Below are positions 7,592 to 18,307 of a stretch of DNA of 64,000 nucleotides, one piece after another (the first letter of the stretch is position 1; each line of letters opens with the position of its first letter). The DNA is from Dictyobacter kobayashii (GTDB taxonomy: Bacteria > Chloroflexota > Ktedonobacteria > Ktedonobacterales > Ktedonobacteraceae). The stretch lies in assembly GCF_003967555.1 (NCBI RefSeq), contig NZ_BIFS01000001.1, forward strand, positions 4,464,001 through 4,528,000, read 5' to 3'. The notes under the pieces were generated by a model that was not told the DNA's origin, did no database searches, and worked only from the letters and a program-made list of their open reading frames with translations. The translations under genes were made by a program, and so were the position numbers.

Positions 7592-10104
7592 TCAGGCCAG
7601 AACGATTGGTAATGTGAAAGAAAATGTGGAGCCTTCCCCCGGAACACTTTCCACCGCAATCTCACCACCTTGCAATTCAATCAATTTTTTGGCAATGGTG
7701 AGACCCAGACCGGTGCCACCGAAACGCCGGGTTGTACTGCCGTCCGCCTGGCGGAATGCCTCGAAGATATAGCCAAGGGCGGCCGGTGAAATGCCAATGC
7801 CTGTATCTGTGACGGAGATCTGCACCATTCCTTGCTGCTTGAAGTGCCTGCAACGAATAGTTACGCCTCCTTTTTCTGTAAATTTGAGGGCATTTGAGGC
7901 CAGATTGATGACCACCTGGCGTAAACGGTGTCCATCAGCTGCGACCTTCGGTAGACCTTCCTCAATCTCCAGGCGTAGATAAAGCTCTTTATTATTGGCC
8001 AGTGGCTTCAATTGTTCAACCACCTCGGATAGGCTGACCGCCATATCAAGTGGTTCAGGTTTTACCTCGATACGGTCGGCTTCGATTTTGGAGAGATCCA
8101 GCATATCATCCACCAGGTGCGAGAGGTCCTCCGCCCGGCGTACCATGAATTGAATATGCTGTTCCTGCTCTGTTGTAAGCGTTCCATCTACAAATCCCTC
8201 CAGGATGAGCGCCCATAGCTGATAATGCTATGCAGCGGGGTGCGTAACTCATGGGTAACATTGGCCAGGAACTGGGATTTCAAATGGTTGGCGCGTTCAA
8301 GTTCTGCATTCTTATCTTTGACTTCTGCGAATAAGAGCGCGTTTTCGATGGCCATCGATGTTTGTAGTGCCGCTGTACTAAGTAAGAATGTATCGCGATT
8401 GCTGATGGGATGTGACTCTTCAGTATAAAGTACAAATGCACCGATAGCCTGGTCTTGTAGCAGAAAAGGTACGGCAATTGCCGAACAGTAGCCAGCCTCT
8501 AATGCCAGGCGCGCCCAATGTTCCTGCCGCTTCTGATAGATGGTTGTAATGTCTTCACCATAGACGATCTTCTGGCGATGTACAGCCATACGGGCCAGCG
8601 TCATATCGAGCTCACGCAGCGCATGGTTTGGGATGCGGGATGGCCGGATAGCGGTCCCCTGTACGGGCTTGCTGGTGCGAATGGCCGCCCGTTTAGCACT
8701 GGGCGTTAGCGAGTGTGGATTAGGAATGGCGGCCATTTTACTGGTCGCAGTCATAGTAATATCGTTATCTGGATCAGTATAGACGGTAACCGCTTTTATT
8801 GGATTGGATGATCCCTGTTCCGCTTGCTCCTCAAGGCTTCCTGACCATTGGGCGACCGCCCAGGGGGCGATGCTCTCGCGTCCGTAAAGCAGTAGCGAAA
8901 CATGTCTCACCTTCATGATATGTCCCATGCGGGATACGAACTCACCCAGCAGTTGTTCTAGATTGAGCGTGGACATCAAGGCGTCGCTCATCACCAGCAG
9001 GTTGTGGGTCTGGTCGATCAGGGCCTGGCTTTCATTATAGAGCGATTCGTTTAACAATTGGTAAGAATAGGCCAGCATCTGTAATTCACGGGTGCGTGGT
9101 AGCTCTAGCTGAATACCTGTGTTCTGCGTTACCAGCACCTGGGCATGAGCCTGCAGGCGGCGCAGTGGCCGTATCAGTAGAACACTGGTAAAGAATGTGT
9201 AGAGAATAATGCCTAGCGATAATACAAATAAACCGGTCCCTATAATTAAGAGCATCGAACGCTTAGGATGGGTGCCCAAATTGTAGAGTGGTTCAATGGC
9301 TGCCAGGGTCATTTCTGGTGTACCAGGCATTTGCTGGGACAATTGCATCGTGTGTGCCTGTACAAGATACGGCTGGTTGCTTGATACGGTGCGCGGCTCG
9401 CTAAGCTGGCAAAGCTCTTGCTGGGAGATATTTTTAAGTGTGGTTGGCTGCAAAAAATCCAGCTCACTGGCTCCCTGAAATTGATTTTGTACGCAGGCCA
9501 GCAGTTTCGTTCCTGCTCGCTGGCTGATATCTTGTATGAAAAGGCTATCAATTGGCTGGGCTGCAACGATAGCTCCACTGGTATGTGCTGGCGCAGGCAA
9601 GGCCACAATCAATAGCCATTGTTGCTTACTTTGTACGCCGGGTGTGCTCGATGTAACCGGCTGGAGCAGTAGCTTTGTTTGCCCCTTGTTTGCTTGAGCG
9701 ATAAGTTGTTGTACTGGACCTGTTAACGCTATCGTAGCGGGCGTTAAGGCATGGCCATGACCATCAAAGAGATCCAGTGAGTGCAGGAAGTTGCTGGTCG
9801 TGTACTGATCAAGGAGTGTACGAACTGAACTATTACTGTTCGCCGACTGAGGGCGCGCGAACGTAGTAGTAATTTGTTTATCCTGTGTGATCTGTTTAAC
9901 AGTTTGTATGAAAGTCCTGGTATGATCTTGATAGGCTACCTGTATCTGAGAAAGATGTGATTGCGCGTCCCTCTTGGCTTGATATTCTGAATAGAACCTG
10001 AATATGCCCCAGGATATTAATGAAAAGAGGAGCATACAAAGCAAAAGAGTCAACGTCGCAACAATTATCAGCTTTCCGCCTAGTGATCGTACTGTGAATT
10101 GCAT
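7592..10104 (-). CDS. Membrane sensor histidine kinase (HAMP-GAF-HisKA-HATPase), frameshifted
   Basis: Order of parts: first membrane span near residues 10-35, a roughly 250-residue extracellular sensor, a second span near 282-310, HAMP, a GAF-like domain, then HisKA with the phospho-accepting His in FLANVTHELRTPLHS, and HATPase with DTGIGI and FGGTGLGL. The frame is broken at 8212-8214: one base is missing from a C run on the plus strand (G on the coding strand). Adding it restores SYGALILEGFVDG and gives 837 residues. The start at 10104 (MQFTVRS) is preferred over 10122 because GGAAGGG sits just ahead. It pairs with the receiver gene downstream. Confidence 0.88.
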
Positions 10105-10505
10105 GCGACCCTTCCTACCCATGGTAAAAGCAAAGAGAGGACGGGGTGCCAGCTCGTCCTCCCCTTACCGCGCGTCTGCTTCTGGCGCGACGCGAAACTC
10201 CAGGAGGTGCGCGTGCGAACCCCATGGGGAAAAGGTTGCACGTAAATCTTAGATGTCCGCTACAAGCTGCTCGTCGAGGTGGATCTGCTTGCCTACGCAC
10301 ATCCCGCCATCCATCCCAAGCCTATGTATTATAACGTATGATCTCAATCAAAGTAAACAGGTTTAATGCCAGTTTGTGAATTCTTTACGAATACTTTATG
10401 TATTATATCGCACTTTTCTTTTTTCTTTAATTTTAATATATGAGAACGGTATAGCATGTACGGTTCCTTATTTTTGTTATGCCTGGAAAAAAGCACCGGC
10501 CTATT
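10105..10505. other. Intergenic, no gene recognised
   Basis: The stretch upstream of the histidine kinase is G/C-rich to about 10300, then strongly A/T-rich. Small reading frames here show no family resemblance. It leads into a dispersed repeat copy. Confidence 0.6.
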
Positions 10506-10606
10506 TAGAATGTGTCTTACTCCCATCATGGGAAGCTTGCCGCTCTTGCGCGGACGGGCGCTGGCGCGCCCGCGCTTTTTGCACCACCCAAGATTATTTC
10601 ATGATC
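10506..10606 (+). repeat. Dispersed repeat family A, copy 1 (partial)
   Basis: This copy starts TAGAATGTGTCTTAC and contains the family core TCCCATCATGGGAAG, the G/C-rich GGCGCTGGCGCGCC palindrome and TTTTTGCACCAC. Compared with the copy at 39039-39233, the distal half with the second large hairpin and the closing inverted repeat is missing or decayed. Relatives are at 39039 and 44212. Confidence 0.75.
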
Positions 10607-10679
10607 CCCTTTTAATGGCGTTTTTGCCAGAAGCAATGAATAAGCAGGAGGCTGATGCAGCTGGTTAAGAGCAAGATTA

Positions 10680-11123
10680 TCAACATAGATGCTGGTTGGA
10701 GGTTGAAAAAACTACGTTTTGTGTGACCGCTGAGTAGAACTGAAGAGGTAGGTGATGGATATGATTTTGGGTGTCCCTGGCGGGGCATCTGAGTGAAGAG
10801 CGTAACTGGCTGCGCGGAAACAGTTTCGTTGAGCGGAAGCAAGCGGGCATACATTGTAACTGGTAGCCATAGGAGCTTGAATAATCCACATGCCCACAAT
10901 CTACGAATGAGCCAGTTGTGGCCAGGATGCGGTATCGTAGATCAGGTGGAGGAGAGACCCTCGGGACCTGGGAGAGGAGGGTATCAAAGCGACGATAATC
11001 GGCCAGAATGGCATTACATTGCAAGCACGATGGTAGGTGTGCGGCAACGCTCTGACGCTCATAAGCTGTGAGCTGATCATCAAGGTAAGCACTGAGCAAA
11101 TCCTTGACCTGCTCACAGTTCAT
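10680..11123 (-). CDS. Zinc-finger anti-sigma factor, probably with a damaged C-terminus
   Basis: The first 60 residues are a typical anti-sigma zinc finger: MNCEQVKDLLSAYLDDQL, then HLPSCLQC carrying the H-x3-C-x2-C ligands. It starts inside the stop of the sigma gene (ATGA overlap), as cognate pairs do. After about residue 68 (LRYRILAT) the sequence loses family character and no membrane span is present in this frame. A different frame continuing to 10612 encodes a hydrophobic stretch (ASMLIILLLTSCISLLLIHC), so a frameshift in the second half is suspected but was not pinpointed. Role: holds the neighbouring ECF sigma factor inactive. Confidence 0.7.
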   Translation of the reverse strand: MNCEQVKDLLSAYLDDQLTAYERQSVAAHLPSCLQCNAILADYRRFDTLLSQVPRVSPPPDLRYRILATTGSFVDCGHVDYSSSYGYQLQCMPACFRSTKLFPRSQLRSSLRCPARDTQNHIHHLPLQFYSAVTQNVVFSTSNQHLC

Positions 11124-11656
11124 TTAGCGCCTCCTCCCTGTTCCAGGGACCGATAATGCTCTCGAAATGATTGACGTGCACGCGAAAGATACATTTTGAC
11201 ACCGCTCTCAGCAATGTTCAGGGTGTGCGCAATCTCGCTATAGGAGAAACCCTCCTGTGTATATAATAGCAGTGCCGCCCTATATTGCTGAGGCATACGG
11301 CGTAGTGCCGCACGCACCATCTCAGTCGTTCCGTATATCTCTTGTGGATCTGCACTTTCAACATCAGCTGGCTCGTGGTCGAGATCTTGCCAGGGTAACC
11401 AGGCAATCAGCTTGCGACGACGCAGCGCATCGTATGCGGTATTGGTGGCAATACGATACAGCCAGGCCGATAATTTCAAGTTTGCATCCATTTTTGGCAG
11501 GGCACGAAAAGCCTTCAGGAAGGTATCTTGCGTCAGGTCGTCTGCCTGTTCGCGATCCCCTACCAAATGATAGACGTAGTTATAAATAGGTGTCTTATAT
11601 TCGTCGTAAATTTGTTCGAAAGACCAGGAGTTTTCCTTGGTTTCCACCCGGACCAT
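11120..11656 (-). CDS. ECF-type RNA polymerase sigma factor
   Basis: This 178-residue sigma-70 family protein has only regions 2 and 4. Region 2 shows DDLTQDTFLKAFRALP and LSAWLYRIATNTAYDALRRRK. Region 4 has a helix-turn-helix (FSYSEIAHTLNIAESGVKMYLSR, residues about 140-162). It overlaps the anti-sigma gene by 4 nt. Such pairs usually control their own promoter and an envelope or stress regulon; the signal cannot be told from sequence. Confidence 0.93.
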   Translation of the reverse strand: MVRVETKENSWSFEQIYDEYKTPIYNYVYHLVGDREQADDLTQDTFLKAFRALPKMDANLKLSAWLYRIATNTAYDALRRRKLIAWLPWQDLDHEPADVESADPQEIYGTTEMVRAALRRMPQQYRAALLLYTQEGFSYSEIAHTLNIAESGVKMYLSRARQSFREHYRSLEQGGGAK

Positions 11657-12056
11657 GCGCTACAATCCCTTCGATAGCTACTGTGTTCTCTTGTCCGTTC
11701 CATGCAAGAGGATGAGTAGCAGTCTCCAGGCCATGTATGTGTGTAGGTATGCGCATCGCTAGAGCGTGTGCAACCCTGGCGCGTATGGAAACGCTTTTTC
11801 CTTCTGTCTAGTGGAACGGACAACTAACGCTATCAGTAACATGATAGAGTAGTCATGCATACTTGCTGTTGAGTGTTGTATCGTTTATCATGGTAGCATA
11901 CTCTGGTGGATTTACCGCAATCATTAGCTTATGGGTTAGTACTATTGGGTGAAAAACGCGCAGCTCGCGTTACCCCTTCGTTACATATCGGGGATTATGC
12001 CCAAAACGTCTTTCCATTCATCGTGGGATGGCAAGATTTAGAGGAGGCTATGCCCC
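11657..12056. other. Intergenic between divergent sigma factor and mtnA
   Basis: This 400-nt region must hold the promoters of both divergent units. A weak hairpin (GGGTGAA...TTACCCC near 11947) lies ahead of mtnA. No SAM-responsive leader or coding sequence was recognised. Confidence 0.5.
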
Positions 12057-13165
12057 ATGGATAATATGATGTTCCACTCGCAGGTACGGACTGTGTGGTG
12101 GGAGGAAGACTCACCTGATCGCATAAGTGTTGGCCTGCTGGATCAATCTCTTTTGCCGCGCCAGGTTGTAACTCTGCATCTACAACATGAACAGCAGGTA
12201 GCTGAGGCTATCGCCAGTTTGAAAGTCAGGGGGGCTCCTGCTATCGGGTCGCCGCTGCCTTTGGTATTGCCCTGGCCGCGACTCGTTTCCAGCAAGAGCG
12301 TCTGGCGCGCCAGCAAGAGCTCACACTGGCTGATATGGAGGCGCATGTGTATGACGTTGGCCAGCTCCTCTGTCGTACCAGACCGACCGCCGTGAATCTC
12401 TTCTGGGCTACTGAGCGTATGCAACGGCGTATGCAACAGGCCTGTCAGGAGACCAGTTCTGTCCCGCAGGTAGTGGCTGCTCTGAAAACTGAGGCTCAGG
12501 CGATTGCTGCTGAAGATGTGCAGGCCTGCTGGCAGATGGGTGTGTATGGGGCGGAGTTGATTGCCGATGGCGATACCCTGTTGACGCATTGTAATGCAGG
12601 AGCTCTGGCCGCAACAGGAATCGGGACCGCGCTGGCACCTATCTATGTCGCCGCTCGCTCTGGAAAGCGTATCCATGTCTTTGTGGATGAAACACGACCA
12701 ATCCTCCAGGGAGCGCGCTTAACCGCGTGGGAGCTGCAACAAGAGGGTGTGCCACTGACCCTGATCACCGATAATATGGCGGGTCATTTTATGCGTCTGG
12801 GGAAGATTCGGGCTGTTTTTGTTGGTGCTGATCGGATTGCCGCCAATGGCGATGTCGCGAACAAAATTGGCACCTATAGCCTGGCCGTGCTGGCCCACGC
12901 CCATCATATTCCGCTGTATGTGGTTGCTCCTTGCTCTACTATCGATCTGGCACTCTCGTCAGGAGAGCACATTCCGATAGAGCAGCGTAAAGCTGAAGAA
13001 GTAACGACATTATATGGGACCCCGATCGCCCCGGCTGGTGTTGCAGTTGCTAATCCCGCATTTGATGTCACGCCTCATCCCTATATAACTGCTATTATTA
13101 CAGAAAAAGGGATTGTTCGACCTCCGTATCAAGAAACCCTGAGCGGTATCCATACGGAGCACTAG
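12057..13165 (+). CDS. mtnA: S-methyl-5-thioribose-1-phosphate isomerase MtnA, frameshifted
   Basis: MtnA converts methylthioribose-1-phosphate to methylthioribulose-1-phosphate in methionine salvage. Family motifs are KVRGAPAIG near residue 60, LTHCNAGALA, and TLITDNMAGHFM with the catalytic Asp, followed by GADRIAANGDVANKIGTY. The frame breaks at 12246-12248: one G is missing from a G run, and restoring it gives APAIGVAAAFGIALA and a 369-residue protein of family length. AGGAGG lies 10 nt before the ATG. It opens a group with an HD protein, a PfkB kinase, ahcY and metK. Confidence 0.92.
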
Positions 13166-13191
13166 ACTTATACGGAAGGTATTGATTAGTA

Positions 13192-13824
13192 ATGGATGCA
13201 GATGTCGTGCAAGCGGCTGCTCAATATGCAGAAGAGGTTATGGGCGGCGAGGGCTTTCGCTATGTGAGCGCGGTGGTCGCAAATTGTAAGATGTTGGCCC
13301 TCGAATTAGAGGCTCAGGAAGACCAGGCCTTTGCCATCAATACTGATGCATTGATTATCGCCGGGTATCTTCATGACATTTCAACCGTAACTCATGGTTT
13401 CCAGGATCACCAGGTTAAATCAGCTGAGATGGCGGTTGAATTCTTGCGCAAGCTTGAGGCACCGGAAGAGCTGGTGCAAAAAGTAGAGCAGGCTATTTTA
13501 ACCCATACCATTGTTGCTGTACCCGATCAACCCGACGAAGCGGTGACCGAGGGTCGTATTTTATACGATGCCGATAAGCTCGGTCGCTTGAGTGGGCTTG
13601 CTGTCGTGACCTCACTGATCGAATTTGGGGCTCGCTACCCCAATAGAGCCGTTACCGGTGAGGTACTGGCGGCTATTTTACGCCACGTTGAGGAGCGTTT
13701 TATCGAGCTGTACCAATCTTTGAATACCGCTCCCGCTCGTAACATGGCGCGCGACAAGTTCAATAATACACTGGCTTTTCTGGATGGAGTCATTGAGCAT
13801 CTGAGCGATGCGACTCCAATTTAA
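13192..13824 (+). CDS. HD-domain phosphohydrolase-like protein
   Basis: The 210 residues carry the metal-binding HD doublet in AGYLHDIS (about residue 62) and downstream helices with LTHTIV and YDADKLGRLSG, as in the HD superfamily of phosphohydrolases. It lies 26 nt after mtnA and about 90 nt before the PfkB kinase on the same strand. By location it could act on a nucleotide or sugar phosphate of the methylthioadenosine pathway, but the substrate is not shown by the sequence. Confidence 0.85.
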   Translation: MDADVVQAAAQYAEEVMGGEGFRYVSAVVANCKMLALELEAQEDQAFAINTDALIIAGYLHDISTVTHGFQDHQVKSAEMAVEFLRKLEAPEELVQKVEQAILTHTIVAVPDQPDEAVTEGRILYDADKLGRLSGLAVVTSLIEFGARYPNRAVTGEVLAAILRHVEERFIELYQSLNTAPARNMARDKFNNTLAFLDGVIEHLSDATPI

Positions 13825-13914
13825 GCGCACCAGGAAAAATTAGTACGATCAAATGAAACTTTGTGAGAGAGAACTCTCTCTTACTTTCTGAGACATTTTT
13901 TATGGAGGCTAAAC

Positions 13915-14860
13915 TTGCCTATTCTTGTTGTGGGCTCAGTAGCCCTGGATACAGTAGAAACTCCTTTTACCAGGATGGATGGCGTGTTAGGGGAGCCGCA
14001 TCATATTTTGCGACTGCTGCATCCATTTATGATCAGGTAAACCTTGTGGGGATTGTGGGGAGTGATTTTCCTCGTGAACATCTGGACTTCTGGCGCAATC
14101 GCTCTGTTAATCTTGATGGTCTCCAAATTCAGGATGGTAAAACTTTCCACTGGCATGGGCGCTATCATATGGATATGAATGCCCGTGATACCCTCGATAC
14201 ACAGTTGGGTGTCTTTGGTGATTTCCACCCGGTCGTGCCAGAAGAATATACACATAGCCCGCTAGTCTTTCTGGCCAATATTCAGCCCGAATTGCAACTA
14301 GAGGTATTGCAGCAGATGCCCAGAGCTCAATTTACCGTTCTGGACACCATGGAGCTGTGGATAAACACTTCTCGTGCGCAATTGACCGAGGTTATGAAAC
14401 AGGTGGATGTGCTCTTGATGAGCGAGGAAGAGGTCCGACAATATACCAACCAGTCGAGTATTTTGACGGCGGTGCGGCACTTCTTTACGCTTGGTTTAAA
14501 ATATGTAGTGGTTAAGTTGGGTAGCTATGGAGCACTGCTCTTTGGCGCCGATGGGACCTACTTTAGCGCACCCTCGTATCCGCTGGAAGAAGTGGTAGAT
14601 CCAACCGGGGCTGGCGATTCTTTTGCTGGTGGCTTCCTGGCTATCTCTCGACGGTTCAGCCAGATGCTGCGGGACGCTATGCTATTGATGATCTTAAGCG
14701 CGCGGTTGTGCATGGGAATATTATTGGATCTTTTGCCTGTGCGGATTTTGGTATTGGTGGCTTGACCCCCTTGACCCTTGATGACATCGCAACGCGCTAT
14801 AATGAACTGGTCCGCTACTCTCATTTTGATCCAACCTGGAATTCAGAGAAGGTTCATTAA
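13915..14860 (+). CDS. PfkB-family carbohydrate/nucleoside kinase, two frameshifts
   Basis: PfkB kinases phosphorylate sugars or nucleosides. The repaired product (315 residues) begins MPILVVGSVALDTVETPF, has GGAASYFATAAS and the C-terminal signature DPTGAGDSFAGGF with the catalytic Asp. The first 25 residues lie in one frame up to 13990-13993, the middle in the next, and the C-terminus shifts again at 14639-14640; adding one G at each site restores family sequence throughout and a whole number of codons. The true start is TTG at 13915, with GGAGG 6 nt upstream. Between mtnA and ahcY, a role on adenosine or methylthioribose is plausible but unproven. Confidence 0.85.
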
Positions 14861-15033
14861 TTATTTGTTTGTATGGTTGTGACGGTTGGCAGCAAATCTC
14901 TACGTACCCTCGTGTGTCTTTCAGGTCATGAGTGTGTCTTGAGAAATGTTGTAGAATGATTTGGAATGTTCCCGAGAGAACGTTTTCCAAGGCCATCGCA
15001 ATCGTGCTTCAACGGAAGGAATGTTTTAGATAC

Positions 15034-16301
15034 ATGACAACTTCAACCCGTGGAGATGTGAAAGATCTCTCCCTGGCCCTCGCGGTAAAGACCGTATTGA
15101 GTGGGCTGCCAAAGATATGCCTGTATTGCGCCTCATTCGTGAGCGTTTTGCTAAAGAGCAGCCTCTTAAAGGCGTGCGTATGTCGGGCTGTTTGCATATT
15201 ACGACTGAGACCGCTAACCTGGCCATCACCTTAAAAGCGGGTGGCGCCGACCTGGTTCTGTGTGCCTCAAATCCTCTTTCCACTCAGGATGATGTGGCTG
15301 CTGCCCTGGTTAGCGAGTATGGTATCCCTACTTATGCTATCAAAGGCGAGGACGAGAAAACCTACTATAGCCATATCAATTCTGTGCTCGATCACAATCC
15401 TCAGATGACGATGGACGATGGTTGTGACCTGGTTTCGACCCTGCATACGAAACGCACCGATCTGATCCCTACTATCATTGGTGGTATGGAAGAGACCACA
15501 ACGGGTGTAATTCGCCTGCACAGCATGGAGAAACAAGGCGTACTGCGTTTCCCTGTTCTGGCTGTGAATGACTCTGATACCAAGCATCTGTTTGATAACC
15601 GCTACGGCACAGGTCAGAGCACACTGGATGCCATTATTCGCTCTACCAATGTCCTGCTTGCTGGCCGAACCATCGTGGTCTTTGGCTATGGCTGGTGTGG
15701 TCGTGGCGTCGCTTCACGTGCCCATGGCCATGGCGCCAATGTCATCGTTTGTGAGGTTGATCCTACGCGTGCCTTAGAGGCCGTTATGGATGGCTACCGT
15801 GTCATGCCTGGTGTTGAGGCTGCCGCTCTGGGCGATATCTTCATCACGGTTACCGGTGACATCAACGTGATCGATCAGGCTCATCTGGAGAAGATGAAAG
15901 ACGGGGCAATAATCGCTAATTCTGGTCACTTCAATGACGAGATCAACATTCCTGCCCTGGAGAAACTTGGCGTGAACAAGCGCCGCGTGCGCGACTTTGT
16001 TGACGAGTATACCTATGCCGATGGACGCCATGTGCACCTGCTGGCTGAGGGCCGCCTGGTCAACCTGTCCGCTGCCGAGGGCCATCCCGCCAGCGTGATG
16101 GATATGAGCTTTGCTAACCAGGCATTGGGCTCAGAGTATATGCTCGAGCATGCCAAAGAGTTGAAGCCCCAGGTCTACACCTTGCCACAGGAACTCGATA
16201 AAGAAATTGCCAGACTCAAATTGCATGCCATGGGCATCAAATTTGATACGCTGACACCTGAGCAAGAGAAGTACCTTAACTCATGGGAGTCGGGCACCTA
16301 G
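15034..16301 (+). CDS. ahcY: Adenosylhomocysteinase (SAH hydrolase), frameshifted
   Basis: AhcY splits S-adenosylhomocysteine into adenosine and homocysteine using tightly bound NAD. The product shows MSGCLHITTETANL, NDSDTKHLFDNRYGTGQS, the NAD-binding GRTIVVFGYGWCGRGVA, and NSGHFNDEI. The first 15 residues (MTTSTRGDVKDLSLA) are in a different frame: one C is missing at 15077-15079, and adding it gives LAPRGKDRIEWA. Repaired length is 422 residues, typical of the family. AAGGA precedes the ATG. It supports SAM-dependent methylation with metK, which follows. Confidence 0.95.
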
Positions 16302-16321
16302 TTTGTGCTCCCTGTGAGGCC

Positions 16322-16362
16322 GGCTAGCCAGCTACTGGTTAATGGTCAGTAGCTGGCTAGCC
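16322..16362 (+). terminator. Hairpin terminator after ahcY
   Basis: GGCTAGCCAGCTACTG pairs perfectly with CAGTAGCTGGCTAGCC around a 9-nt loop, 20 nt past the ahcY stop. The following bases are only moderately T-rich. Confidence 0.65.
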
Positions 16363-16497
16363 AACGCTTCTCTTTCTCTCGCTGCCTCAATGTACTCTAT
16401 CCATGCATGCTTATGACGAATTGATGGCGTTCTGCTGTCAAATGTAGTATTTATCGTTCTTTTGCGATCATGTTGTGTCCCTTTAATGTAATACACA

Positions 16498-16527
16498 TTG
16501 ACATTTGGCACATCTGTAGCGTACAAT
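16498..16527 (+). promoter_or_regulatory. Predicted sigma-A promoter for the SAM-I riboswitch and metK
   Basis: TTGACA, an 18-nt spacer and TACAAT lie about 70 nt before the riboswitch aptamer. Confidence 0.75.
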
Positions 16528-16601
16528 CAAGAATGATGATACGCGCATAGATGGTTGTATAACCATCTGCTACATGGACAAATAAATACATGAGTGTAAT
16601 C

Positions 16602-16713
16602 ACTCTCATCAAGAGAGGTGGAGGGAAACGGCCCGATGAAGCCCGGCAACCCGCCTGTTCCTAACAGGAAGGGTGCCAATTCCGGCGGTCTATGCTATGC
16701 CGCAAGATGAGGG
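16602..16713 (+). promoter_or_regulatory. SAM-I (S-box) riboswitch
   Basis: The conserved S-box elements occur in order: CTCATCAAGAGAGGTGGAGG, GGCCCGATGAAGCCCGGCAA, GGGTGCCAATTCC and the closing AGATGAG that pairs with the first strand. It is followed by an intrinsic terminator and then metK. When SAM is abundant the terminator should form and metK is switched off. Confidence 0.96.
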
Positions 16714-16730
16714 GAATGTGCAATGCCACA

Positions 16731-16755
16731 CCCCTGTTAAAAAGGGGTTTTTTTT
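16731..16755 (+). terminator. Riboswitch-controlled terminator
   Basis: CCCCTGTTAAAAAGGGG is followed by nine T residues directly downstream of the SAM-I aptamer. It is the expression platform. Confidence 0.9.
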
Positions 16756-16868
16756 ATGTCTAAGCCCCGCAAGCAAATTCTCATTTCACCTTCAGCATAG
16801 AATAATTGTAATAAACATGGCCATACATATGCATGTGTCACAAATTTTTTTCGAGAAAGGAATGGCCC

Positions 16869-18131
16869 ATGACGAGTTTCATGCGCAGCCCTAAAACATT
16901 TTTTACCAGCGAGTCGGTGACGGAAGGTCACCCGGACAAGCTGTGCGATCAAATTTCTGATGCGATTCTGGATGCGATCCTGGTACAGGATCCTATGGCT
17001 CGTGTAGCCTGTGAGACGGCTACAACGACAGGGCTGGTTCTGGTTGCTGGTGAAATTACAACTTCAGCCTGGATCGATATGTCTGCGGTTGTACGCCAGA
17101 CGATTGAACAGGTCGGTTATATCAATGCCGATTATGGTTTTGACTATCGCACCTGTGGCGTAACCACTTCTATTGGTAAGCAGTCACCTGACATTGATAT
17201 GGGTGTTAGCAAATCCTGGGAGGCCAAAGGCGATAAAGTCGTTCAATTGAGCGATGATGAATTAGAGCGTATCGGCGCTGGCGACCAGGGTATGATGATT
17301 GGCTTCGCCTGTAACGAGACCCCTGAGTTCATGCCGATGCCGATTAGTCTGTCCCATAAATTGACCCGCCAGCTGTCACAGGTGCGCCGCAAATCCTGGA
17401 GTGGCCAGGGCCCGATGACATATTTGCGTCCCGATGGCAAGGCTCAGGTTACGGTTCAATATGAGCATGGTGTACCTACTCGTGTGGATACAATCGTGGT
17501 CTCCACGCAGCATGCTGATTATGTGGATCGCGAGCAGATTCGCCAGGATGTAATTGATTATGTCATTAAGCCGGTGATCCCTGCCCACCTGCTCGATGAT
17601 GCGACTAAGATCTATGTCAATCCAACTGGCCGCTTTGTTACTGGCGGTCCAATGGGCGATGCTGGCCTGACCGGTCGTAAGATTATCGTCGATACCTATG
17701 GCGGTATGGCTCGCCATGGTGGCGGTGCTTTCAGCGGCAAAGATCCCACGAAGGTTGATCGTTCGGCTGCCTATGCTGCGCGCCATATTGCGAAAAATAT
17801 TGTGGCGGCTGGATTGGCCGACCGCGTTGAATTGCAGATCGCCTATGCTATCGGCGTAGCACGTCCACTCTCGCTGTTTGTTGAGACCTTTGGGACCGGC
17901 AAAGTCGCGGATGAAGAGATTGTGCGCCTGATTAATGAGCACTTTGATCTGCGCCCTGCTGGCATCATCCAGGCTCTGGATCTGCGCCGCCCCATCTATC
18001 AGCCAACGGCCGCCTTCGGTCACTTTGGCCGTACTGATGTTGCTCTGCCATGGGAGGCCCTGGATAAAGTTCCTATGCTGCGTAAAGGCGTTGGCGCCAG
18101 TGTAGAAACCAATGAGGTTGTCTCACAGTAA
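16869..18131 (+). CDS. metK: S-adenosylmethionine synthetase
   Basis: MetK makes SAM from methionine and ATP. The 420-residue product shows the family motifs TSESVTEGHPDKLCDQISDA at the N-terminus, GAGDQGMMIGFA, GGPMGDAGLTGRKIIVDTYG and GGGAFSGKDPTKVDRSAAY. The start at 16869 is chosen because AAGGA lies about 8 nt ahead and the family N-terminus follows; an in-frame ATG at 16833 adds 12 unrelated residues. It is regulated by the SAM-I riboswitch upstream. Confidence 0.98.
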   Translation: MTSFMRSPKTFFTSESVTEGHPDKLCDQISDAILDAILVQDPMARVACETATTTGLVLVAGEITTSAWIDMSAVVRQTIEQVGYINADYGFDYRTCGVTTSIGKQSPDIDMGVSKSWEAKGDKVVQLSDDELERIGAGDQGMMIGFACNETPEFMPMPISLSHKLTRQLSQVRRKSWSGQGPMTYLRPDGKAQVTVQYEHGVPTRVDTIVVSTQHADYVDREQIRQDVIDYVIKPVIPAHLLDDATKIYVNPTGRFVTGGPMGDAGLTGRKIIVDTYGGMARHGGGAFSGKDPTKVDRSAAYAARHIAKNIVAAGLADRVELQIAYAIGVARPLSLFVETFGTGKVADEEIVRLINEHFDLRPAGIIQALDLRRPIYQPTAAFGHFGRTDVALPWEALDKVPMLRKGVGASVETNEVVSQ

Positions 18132-18150
18132 TCTGGTGTAGGTTACTTCT

Positions 18151-18180
18151 CCTCCATCCTTCGGGGTGGAGGATTTTTTT
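18151..18180 (+). terminator. Terminator after metK
   Basis: CCTCCATCC-TTCG-GGGTGGAGG, a stem closed by a TTCG-type loop, is followed by a run of T residues. Confidence 0.9.
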
Positions 18181-18307
18181 GTTGTGTTTTTCTGGTATTT
18201 TTTACCCCTCGCTATCCTTTGCCCCATCTACTATAATGTGTGGAGTACAGACTGTCTGTACTGATCATAGATTACATACATAGTGTGCAGAAAGGATCAC
18301 CCTCTAG

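Noticed and set aside
12057..12395. A separate 112-residue protein at the start of mtnA
   Set aside because: Its last third is unrelated to any family, and one added G joins its first two thirds to the downstream frame as a standard MtnA.
14861..15033. A SAH riboswitch ahead of ahcY
   Set aside because: No conserved SAH aptamer pattern could be found in the 173-nt gap.
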